A stretch of 13,985 nucleotides of DNA from JBOGZI01 sp050697275 (lineage in GTDB: Bacteria > Actinomycetota > Thermoleophilia > Solirubrobacterales > 70-9): contig JBOGZI010000097.1 of NCBI GenBank assembly GCA_050697275.1, forward strand, positions 1 to 13,985. Reading direction: 5' to 3'. A model generated the notes under the pieces. It was not told the origin of the DNA. It saw only the letters and a program-made list of their open reading frames with translations, and did not search any database. This document shows, in pieces, positions 8,632-13,985 of this stretch; position 1 is the stretch's first letter; each line of letters opens with the position of its first letter. The position numbers and the translations under genes were made by a program.

Positions 8632-8721
8632 CTCGGCTCTGCCCAGCGAGTCTAGTCGCTCGCCTGACGGAACCCTCGGCCCGACTGGACCTGCTGGGAT
8701 AGGTGTTGTTGAATCGTCCGC
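8632..8721. promoter_or_regulatory. Divergent promoter region, pyrG and alpha/beta-hydrolase-like gene
   Basis: This 90-bp spacer separates two divergent starts. On the minus strand TAGACT (8649-8654) could be a -10 element for pyrG, 17 nt before the TTG; the matching -35 is poor. On the plus strand TTGAAT (8709-8714) lies 7 nt before the GTG and fits only 4 of 6 -10 positions. No attenuator of the C-tract type known for Gram-positive pyrG leaders is evident. Assignment is tentative. Confidence 0.25.
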
Positions 8722-9471
8722 GTGGAGCGGCCTCGGCTTCTGCTCATCCCGGAGTTCACCGAGCTCGAGTGGACCATCAAGCCTCAGCTGGAGGAATGGG
8801 CGGAGGTGGCTACCTACGATCCTCCCGGGGTCGGGGCGGAGTCGGTCCCCGAGAGCGAGCTCGAGCGAATCGCGGCCGATGGCGCGCACAGAAGGGCCGT
8901 GATCGCGGAACGCGGCTTGGCAGAGGCCTCCCGACGAGGCTGGGAGCGCTTCGTCATGGTCTCCGACAGCGGCGCCAACCACGCGGCGAGCCGACTGGCG
9001 AGCGTGCGGCCCGATGTGGTCCAGGCGATGGCCTTCGGGCACGCGTGTCTTTCACTGGAGTCGGATGGTGAGCGAGCGCCCATCAACGCCGAGGTTCGCT
9101 CGGTGATGGAGAGCCTCGTGGGCCAGGACCGCGAGCAGTTCGTTCAGCACGCCCTGACGCAGCTCACCGGAGGGGCTTACGACGAGCGCCTTGCGAACCA
9201 GATCCTCGACCGGGTCCCGATGAAGCTGCTCACCCGGGCCTGGCTCCAGGACACGGACGAGCCTGCGGACCGCCTGATCCGGGACCTCGATATCCCGCTC
9301 CTGTTCGTGAAGCACGAGGGCTGCCTGCTCTACACCGAGGAGGGGTTCGAGGATGCGGCGGCGGCGATCCCGCAGGCGCGGACCGATTCGGTGACGGACA
9401 AGCCGAGCGTCAGCCCGGAGTTCGGCGAGATGCTGCGGGAGCTCTGCGAGGGGATCCCGGAGGCCGCCTGA
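8722..9471 (+). CDS. Alpha/beta-hydrolase-like protein, catalytic triad apparently incomplete
   Basis: A 249-residue protein with the look of an alpha/beta hydrolase: an N-terminal strand RPRLLLIPEF (3-12), a second strand leading into YDPPGVGAES (32-41) and a nucleophile-elbow-like FVMVSDSGANHAA (77-89), where Ser83 would be the nucleophile. The strand that normally ends in the catalytic acid reads PLLFVKHEGCLL (192-203), with Cys201 where an Asp is expected. The segment that normally holds the catalytic His reads SVTDKPSVSPEF (223-234), with Lys227 at the likely place. If this alignment by eye holds, the protein may be a non-catalytic or altered relative. The GTG start is the first possible one after an in-frame stop at 8710. 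It runs on the plus strand between two minus-strand genes and ends 6 bp from its convergent neighbour. The substrate is unknown. Confidence 0.72.
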   Translation: MERPRLLLIPEFTELEWTIKPQLEEWAEVATYDPPGVGAESVPESELERIAADGAHRRAVIAERGLAEASRRGWERFVMVSDSGANHAASRLASVRPDVVQAMAFGHACLSLESDGERAPINAEVRSVMESLVGQDREQFVQHALTQLTGGAYDERLANQILDRVPMKLLTRAWLQDTDEPADRLIRDLDIPLLFVKHEGCLLYTEEGFEDAAAAIPQARTDSVTDKPSVSPEFGEMLRELCEGIPEAA

Positions 9472-9477
9472 CCGCGC

Positions 9478-10317
9478 TCAGCGCAATCTGCCGAGCGAGT
9501 CGAGCTGCCGCAGCAGCGGCAGCCGGTCGATCGCGGCGGAGATCGAGCGGAACTCCCCATACAGCGTCAGGGCGGCGAGCACGCCGAGCGCGCCGTAGCG
9601 GCCGGGATCGGAGAGGGTGGTCACGAGCCAGATTCCGATCAACGCCCCGATCAGGTTGGAGCCGGTGTCGCCGAGCATGGCCCGCTCGCGCAGCGTGAAC
9701 CAGGCGCCCACGGCGACCGGGCCGACGAAGAGCCCGAGCAGCTCGAGCGGCTCCACCGTCCAGTAGCCGAGACAGAGTCCCAAGGCCGCCAGCGCCAGCG
9801 CCTTCTCGGCGCGGCCTGGGCGCAGGTCGAGCAGGTTGGCGAGGTTGGTGGCGAGGAGCAGCAGCGCCAGATCCACCAGGTAGTCGAGCGACTCCCGCCC
9901 GAGGCCCGAGGTCGCGTAGGCGGCCAGGGCGAAGGCCCCGATCGCCTTCACGGCTCCGGTCGAGAGCTCCCCCGAGAGCACCGCCCGGGCGTGGCCGCGC
10001 CAGCCGCGCGGGGTCCTCACCGCCTCGCCGCGGCCGAGCGCGTCGTCCATCAGCCCGAGGAAGGCGACGCCGACGACGTAGGCGAACCAGCGCCGCAGCT
10101 CCCCGTCGAGCAGGTCGAGGTCGGCGCGGTCGTCGAGCGGGGCGAGGGCGGCGAGGGCGACGAGCGAGGAGGCGAGCAGAACCGCCCCGAGGGGAAAGGC
10201 GACGTGCCGCCCGCGGTAGTTCTCCCGCGTCAGCCCGGCGCCCGTCAGGGTGCGAACCCCCGCGGGCACCACCGCCAGCGCCGCCGCCAGCGACGCGGCG
10301 AGCGCCGCCCAGCCCAT
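9478..10317 (-). CDS. MraY/WecA-like polyprenyl-phosphate glycosyl-1-phosphate transferase homologue
   Basis: A 279-residue multi-pass membrane protein. The superfamily transfers a sugar-1-phosphate from a UDP-sugar to a polyprenyl phosphate carrier at the inner membrane face. Motifs in order: the Mg-binding pair GLMDDALG (Asp91-Asp92), RGWRGHARAVLSGELSTGAVK (split around 104-124), TNLANLLDLRPGRA (157-170, the NxxNxxD motif with Asp164) and MLGDTGSNLIGALIG (214-228, Asp217). The usual His-rich cytoplasmic loop near the C-terminus of MraY or WecA is absent; the end instead reads RSISAAIDRLPLLRQLDSLGR (split, 257-277). It is shorter than MraY (about 360). The ATG overlaps the steB-like stop by one base (TGATG), so it is probably translated together with steA and steB. 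Which sugar it uses is not known; it is unlikely to be the main MraY. Confidence 0.8.
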   Translation of the reverse strand: MGWAALAASLAAALAVVPAGVRTLTGAGLTRENYRGRHVAFPLGAVLLASSLVALAALAPLDDRADLDLLDGELRRWFAYVVGVAFLGLMDDALGRGEAVRTPRGWRGHARAVLSGELSTGAVKAIGAFALAAYATSGLGRESLDYLVDLALLLLATNLANLLDLRPGRAEKALALAALGLCLGYWTVEPLELLGLFVGPVAVGAWFTLRERAMLGDTGSNLIGALIGIWLVTTLSDPGRYGALGVLAALTLYGEFRSISAAIDRLPLLRQLDSLGRLR

Positions 10318-11195
10318 CAGCGCCCGCTCTGGGAGGGGACGAGCAGCTCGGGCAGGAGGCTGTTGGCCGTGTCCTTGATCCCGAAGCTCCCCTTCGCCCC
10401 GAGCAGCCCGAACACCAGGGCGACCTTCCCCGAGGTGAGATCGGCGCTGTCCACCGTGGTCACCCCGAACGGCTGGAAGAACCCGATCGAGGATTCCTCC
10501 ACCCCGCTCCGCTCGACCGCGACGGCGGGCTCACCGGAGTCGGCCACGCCGCCGACCAGCCCCGACGCCAGGGCGTCCACATCCGCTCGATCGGCCGGAT
10601 CGAGCCCCGCCTGGGTCGGGCGGACCAGGATGACGCCGTCGAGGCGGCCCCCCTCGCCGCTCGACCGCACGAAGAGGAGGCTTTGCAGCTGCTCGAGCTG
10701 CTTGCCCCCGCCGCGCGTGAACTGGGCGCCGAGCTGGCGGCCGAGGGCCTCGAGCTCGCCCGGGTCCTCCTGGATCGCCTCCGAGCGGTTGCCGCCGAGC
10801 GAGGAGGCGAGGCTGGCCGTGTCGGGCGGCATTCGCACGACCGCCACCTGGGCCAGCTCGCCTCCGGTGGGCTCGAGCGCCGCCTCCACGTCAGCGGAGA
10901 GGTCGGCGGGCAGCTGGCCGATCGCGAGCACACCGATCCGGCGGCCGTCGAGCGCGTCGCCGACCAGCGCCGGGTACGCCCGCGCCGAGAAGGCCTGCTC
11001 CCGCTGCAGCTGCGTGCGCAGCTCCTCCTGCTCGGCGCGCGCCTCCTCGATGTCCCCCTCGAGGCTGTCCTGCAGGTTCTCCTCAGTGCCCGAGACCACG
11101 TTGTCGCCCAGCCCTGCGCCGATCAGGATGCCGACGGCGAGAGCTAGGAAGACCGCCGCCAGCGAGGCGGCGTGGTAGCGGGCGCTATAGCCCAA
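10317..11195 (-). CDS. steB: SteB/MctB-like 'copper transporter' family protein
   Basis: A 292-residue member of the MctB/SteB family. In Corynebacterium SteB works with SteA at the division site to control peptidoglycan hydrolysis; the mycobacterial homologue MctB was proposed to act in copper efflux. One N-terminal membrane helix is at about 10-30 (SLAAVFLALAVGILIGAG), preceded by the family-typical RYH at 6-8. A predicted coiled coil follows at about 37-70 (EEARAEQEELRTQLQREQ). The C-terminal domain ends with the conserved PFGVTTVDSADLTSGKVALV (242-261) and a KGSFGIKDTANSLLP block. The start is TTG at 11195, fixed by homologues that begin a few residues before RYH, with AAGGTGG 3 nt upstream. 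It overlaps steA by 11 bp and the transferase by 1 bp. No Cys or Met-rich copper site is visible. Confidence 0.87.
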   Translation of the reverse strand: MGYSARYHAASLAAVFLALAVGILIGAGLGDNVVSGTEENLQDSLEGDIEEARAEQEELRTQLQREQAFSARAYPALVGDALDGRRIGVLAIGQLPADLSADVEAALEPTGGELAQVAVVRMPPDTASLASSLGGNRSEAIQEDPGELEALGRQLGAQFTRGGGKQLEQLQSLLFVRSSGEGGRLDGVILVRPTQAGLDPADRADVDALASGLVGGVADSGEPAVAVERSGVEESSIGFFQPFGVTTVDSADLTSGKVALVFGLLGAKGSFGIKDTANSLLPELLVPSQSGR

Positions 11196-12375
11196 GGACC
11201 ACCTTGAGCTTCAGCCAGAGCAGCTCGACCAGGTTCTCGAGCGGCGGCGTGCTGAGCACGACGATCGTCAGCAGCACCGCGAACGCCGCCAGGAAGAGCG
11301 CCATGTGCCGCAGGCTGAGCCCGGGGTTGTAGAGGCGGCTCACTCCCTTGGCGTCAACCAGCGTCTCGCCCACCCGCAGGCGGGTGAGAAAGGTCGAGGA
11401 CATGCCGCCGCGCTGCTTGTCGAGGAACTCGACCAGGTTGAAGTGGGCTCCGACGGTCACGATCAGCGAGGCACCCTTCTCGGAGGCGAGCAGCATCGCC
11501 ACGTCCTCGCTGGTACCCGCCGCCGGAACCACCAGGTGTTCGAGGTCGAGCCGCTCGACCCGCTCCACCCCCGGCGCGCTGCCGTCCGGGTAGGCGTGGA
11601 CGATCAGCTCCGCGCCGCAGCGCAGAGCGTCCTCGCCGGCGGAGTCCATGTCGCCGAGGATCACGTCGGGGCGCATGCCCTCGCGCAGGATCGCGTCGGC
11701 CCCGCCGTCCACGGCGACGATGATCGGCTTCATGTCCTGAATGTAGGCGCGCAGGGCCTTCAGGTCCTTGACGTGGTCCGTCCCCCGGACGACGATCAGG
11801 ACGTGGCGATCGCGGAAGCGAGTGCGGGTGCCCGGAAAGTCGATCGTCCCCGAGAGCAATTCCGCCTCCTCGCGGATGTGGGACATCGTGTTCTCGGTGA
11901 AGTCGTGCAGGGCGCGGTCGATCCGCCGTCGCTGCTCGTCGAGCTCGCGCGCGAGCTCATCGACCTCGAGCAGCCGACCCTCCGCGACGACGCCGCCGTT
12001 CGAGAACACCCGGCTTCCGTCGACCATCACCGGGTCCCCGTCGGAGACTCGCTCGAACAGCTCCCGGCTCGGCACGTCGATCAGCGGGATCCCGGCCCGG
12101 ACCAGGGTGAGCGGGCCGACGTTCGGGTAGGTGCCATCGGACGACGGGGAGACGTTGACCACCGCCCGCACGCCGCACCAGGCGAGCTCCTCGGCCGCGA
12201 TCCGGTCGAGGTTGCGGTGGTCGATCACCGCGACGTCGTTCTGCCCGAGGCGCTTGACGAGGTCCTTGGTGCGGCGCCCGAGGCGGGCGGTGCCGTAGAT
12301 GGGCCCTCGATCCCGTCGTCCATTCCGCGCCGGACGTAACGCGCGCACCAGGCTGCGGCGGCTGGTGGTCGCCAT
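11185..12375 (-). CDS. steA: SteA-like septal cell-wall regulator (thiamin pyrophosphokinase-like fold)
   Basis: A 396-residue homologue of SteA, which localises to the cytokinetic ring in Corynebacterium and with SteB modulates cell-wall hydrolysis during daughter-cell separation. The N-terminal domain has VIDHRNLDRIAAEELAWCGV (50-69), VVNVSPSSDGTYPNVGPL (72-89) and AGIPLIDVP (94-102). A charged helical stretch is at about 134-172. The central thiamin pyrophosphokinase-like domain has VDGGADAIL (222-230), DVILGDMDSAG (237-247) and AGTSEDVAMLLA (286-297). One membrane helix lies at about 356-375 (HMALFLAAFAVLLTIVVLS), which puts the bulk in the cytoplasm. Despite the fold it is not expected to make thiamin diphosphate. 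The ATG is preceded by a leaderless-type -10. It overlaps steB by 11 bp, so the two are almost surely co-translated. Confidence 0.92.
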   Translation of the reverse strand: MATTSRRSLVRALRPARNGRRDRGPIYGTARLGRRTKDLVKRLGQNDVAVIDHRNLDRIAAEELAWCGVRAVVNVSPSSDGTYPNVGPLTLVRAGIPLIDVPSRELFERVSDGDPVMVDGSRVFSNGGVVAEGRLLEVDELARELDEQRRRIDRALHDFTENTMSHIREEAELLSGTIDFPGTRTRFRDRHVLIVVRGTDHVKDLKALRAYIQDMKPIIVAVDGGADAILREGMRPDVILGDMDSAGEDALRCGAELIVHAYPDGSAPGVERVERLDLEHLVVPAAGTSEDVAMLLASEKGASLIVTVGAHFNLVEFLDKQRGGMSSTFLTRLRVGETLVDAKGVSRLYNPGLSLRHMALFLAAFAVLLTIVVLSTPPLENLVELLWLKLKVVLGL

Positions 12376-12382
12376 CGGTCGC

Positions 12383-12388
12383 AGGATA
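12383..12388 (-). promoter_or_regulatory. Possible leaderless promoter -10 element of steA
   Basis: On the minus strand TATCCT fits the actinobacterial TANNNT -10 pattern and ends 7 nt before the ATG of steA. That spacing is typical of leaderless transcripts whose first base is the A of the start codon. No ribosome binding site is present in front of the ATG, which agrees. A clear -35 is not seen. Confidence 0.35.
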
Positions 12389-12447
12389 ACCGCGGATGTC
12401 CTACGGCTTCGCCATCAGTCGGGGCCGCAAGCGCCGCGCCGCCAGTC

Positions 12448-12465
12448 GCGGCCGCGAGCGGCCGC
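12448..12465. terminator. GC-only inverted repeat after recN, possible terminator or hairpin
   Basis: Two copies of the 8-bp palindrome GCGGCCGC (12448-12455 and 12458-12465) are separated by two bases. The RNA can fold as a GCGGCC/GGCCGC stem with a 6-nt loop. It lies 26 bp past the recN stop and before the steA promoter candidate, where a terminator would make sense. No U-tract follows on the minus strand, so an intrinsic terminator of the classical type is not supported. The 115-bp spacer around it holds nothing else that I recognise. Confidence 0.35.
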
Positions 12466-12490
12466 TTCCAGATGGAGCGGCTGGCAGCCC

Positions 12491-13985
12491 CTAGGCGGCC
12501 TGGAGCAGCTCTCGCGCGTGGCGGCTGGCGGTCTTGTCGCCCCGCTCTCCGCCGAGCATGCGGACGATCTCGGCGACCAGCTCGTCGCCGTCGACCCGCT
12601 CGACCGTCGCCGTCGCCTCCCCGCCGCTGATCTGCTTCGAGATCGTGAAGTGCGTCCCGGCCGCGGAGGCGACCTGGGGCAGGTGGGTGATGCAGAGGAC
12701 CTGGCGGTCCGTGCCCAGGGCCCGCAGCCGCTCCCCGACCGCCCTCGCCGTCTTGCCTCCCACGCCTCCGTCGATCTCGTCGAAGACGTAGGTGGCCGCC
12801 CCGTCGCGCGCGCCCTGCCCGGCGAGGGCGAGCATCACCCGGGAGAGCTCGCCGCCCGAGGCCGCGTCGCGCAGCGGCGCCACCGGCATGCCGGGGTTGG
12901 TGGCGACCCGGAAGGTGACCCGTTCCTGGCCGGAGGCCCCGAACCCCTCCGGGTGGGGCTCGAGCGCGACCTCGAGCGAGGCGCCGCCCATGGCGAGCTG
13001 CTCGAGCTCCTCCCCCACGCGGGCCTCGAGCTCGCGAGCGGCCTTCGCCCGTACCTGGCCGAGCCGGGCGGCGAGATCGGTCCGGGCGCGCAGGGCGGCG
13101 GCGAGCTCGCGCTCCAGCTCCTCGGTTCGCTCCTCGGCTCCCTCGATCCGCCCGAGTTCCGCCCGGCAGCGTTCGGCGTGCTCGAGCACCGACTCGATCG
13201 AGCCGCCGTGCTTCCGCTTGAGGCGGTCGAGCACGTCGAGTCTCTCCTCGACCTGCTCGAGGCGCCCCGGCTCCCCCTCGATCGCCTCGGCGTAGGCGCG
13301 CAGCTCGGCGGACAGCTCCTGCAGCTCGACCTCCACCGCCCGCGCGCGCTCCCCCAGCTGGTCGAGGCCCGCGTCGACCCCCTCCTGGGCCGACAGCGCC
13401 GCCTGGGCGCTGCCGATCGCCTCGGACGCCCCACCCCCTTCGTCCCCCGCCCCGGCGACCGCGGCGAGCGCCTCGGATGCGGCGCCGCGCAACGCCTCGG
13501 CGTGTCGGAGCCGCTCGCGCTCCGGGGCCAGCTCGGCGTCCTCGGCGGGGTCGGGCTCCGCCGCCTCGATCTCCTCGAGCTCGAAGCGGAGGATGTCCAG
13601 GTCGCGCTCCCGCGCGCCCTCGCGCTCGCGGACGGCGGCCAGCTCGCGCTCGATCCGGAGCACCTCGTGATGCGCCTCGCGGTAGCGGCGGCGCCGGTCC
13701 AGGTGCTCCTCGCCTGCGAAGCCGTCGAGAGTCTCGAGCTGGGCGCCCGCCAGGGTCAGCTTGCGGTGCTCGTGCTGGCCGTAGAAGCCGAGCAGCCGGG
13801 CGCCGAGCGCCCGGAGATCGGGCGCCGAGGCGGTGCGGCCGTCGACGAAGGCGGCGGTGCGGCCCGAGGCCGAGACCCGGCGGCCGAGGACCAGCTCGCG
13901 GGCGCCGTCCGGCAGCCGCTCCGCGATGCCGGCCAGCTCCGGTTCGTCGAGCATTCTCTCGGGTAGCTCGAAGACGCCCTCGACG
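12491..13985 (-). CDS. recN: DNA repair protein RecN, N-terminus outside the window
   Basis: SMC-like ATPase that acts early in recombinational repair of double-strand breaks. The visible part is 497 residues; roughly the first 60-70, with the Walker A motif, lie beyond the right edge. The frame continues to the edge as VEGVFELPER, a typical RecN segment, so the ATG at 13954 is internal and not the start. Seen in order: the Q-loop-like GQHEHRKL (QHEH at 13766-13777), a long Glu/Arg/Ala-rich coiled coil, the ABC signature SGGELSR (12839-12859), Walker B YVFDEIDGG (core 12770-12790) and CITHLPQVA with the switch histidine. The C-terminus is intact. RecN upstream of steA matches the mycobacterial order. 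The 115-bp gap after it suggests that steA has its own promoter. Confidence 0.95.
   Translation of the reverse strand, partial: VEGVFELPERMLDEPELAGIAERLPDGARELVLGRRVSASGRTAAFVDGRTASAPDLRALGARLLGFYGQHEHRKLTLAGAQLETLDGFAGEEHLDRRRRYREAHHEVLRIERELAAVREREGARERDLDILRFELEEIEAAEPDPAEDAELAPERERLRHAEALRGAASEALAAVAGAGDEGGGASEAIGSAQAALSAQEGVDAGLDQLGERARAVEVELQELSAELRAYAEAIEGEPGRLEQVEERLDVLDRLKRKHGGSIESVLEHAERCRAELGRIEGAEERTEELERELAAALRARTDLAARLGQVRAKAARELEARVGEELEQLAMGGASLEVALEPHPEGFGASGQERVTFRVATNPGMPVAPLRDAASGGELSRVMLALAGQGARDGAATYVFDEIDGGVGGKTARAVGERLRALGTDRQVLCITHLPQVASAAGTHFTISKQISGGEATATVERVDGDELVAEIVRMLGGERGDKTASRHARELLQAA

Noticed and set aside
8632..9042. N-terminal extension of CTP synthase by 137 codons
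   Set aside because: The extension lies antisense to the hydrolase-like gene, has no similarity to PyrG, and the conserved PyrG start lies right after the TTG at 8631.
12299..13966. A 555-codon open frame on the plus strand opposite recN and the start of steA
   Set aside because: It has no recognisable motif and mirrors the third-position G/C bias of recN, which shows all expected RecN motifs on the minus strand. Long antisense frames are common at this GC content.

Overview
The window is about 14 kb of very GC-rich DNA (roughly 70% G+C by eye, with many GTG and TTG starts). It is packed with chromosomal housekeeping genes, almost all on the minus strand. The order recN, steA-like, steB/mctB-like, pyrG, NUDIX, xerD matches the Mycobacterium tuberculosis block Rv1696-Rv1701 as I recall it. 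That places the DNA in the Actinomycetota. The extra DUF3866 and DUF6790-like genes and the overall gene style suggest a deep-branching class such as Thermoleophilia, but this is an inference and not proven by the sequence.

Layout, following transcription of the main strand from right to left. At 13985-12491 is recN, missing its N-terminus. After a 115-bp spacer holding a strong GC inverted repeat comes a tight run: steA-like (12375-11185), steB/mctB-like (11195-10317) and a MraY/WecA-like glycosyl-phosphotransferase (10317-9478), with overlaps of 11 and 1 bp. A plus-strand alpha/beta-hydrolase-like gene (8722-9471) interrupts the run. The minus strand resumes with pyrG (8631-6934), a small DUF6790-like membrane protein (6921-6385), a 48-bp tandem repeat, an M20 metallopeptidase (6299-5172), DUF3866 (5149-4079) and a NUDIX hydrolase (4082-3543). 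A second plus-strand gene, a RibD_C/dihydrofolate-reductase-fold protein (2956-3546), meets the NUDIX gene tail to tail. Finally come xerD (2842-1865), mutM (1803-820) and a P1-family N-terminal-nucleophile peptidase (823 to beyond base 1).

Functionally the block combines DNA repair and chromosome maintenance (RecN, XerD, MutM), a septal cell-wall regulator pair (SteA/SteB-like) with a polyprenyl-phosphate sugar transferase beside it, nucleotide metabolism (PyrG, NUDIX) and two peptidase-type hydrolases. 4-bp or 1-bp overlaps (ATGA, GTGA, TGATG) point to translational coupling within sub-operons.

I see no rRNA, tRNA, CRISPR array, insertion sequence, phage gene or defence system, and no gene-free stretch longer than 300 bases. 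The points most worth a second look are the MraY/WecA-like protein without the usual His loop beside steAB, the alpha/beta-hydrolase-like protein whose acid and histidine positions look substituted, and the tandem duplication of the 3' end of the DUF6790-like gene together with its stop codon.
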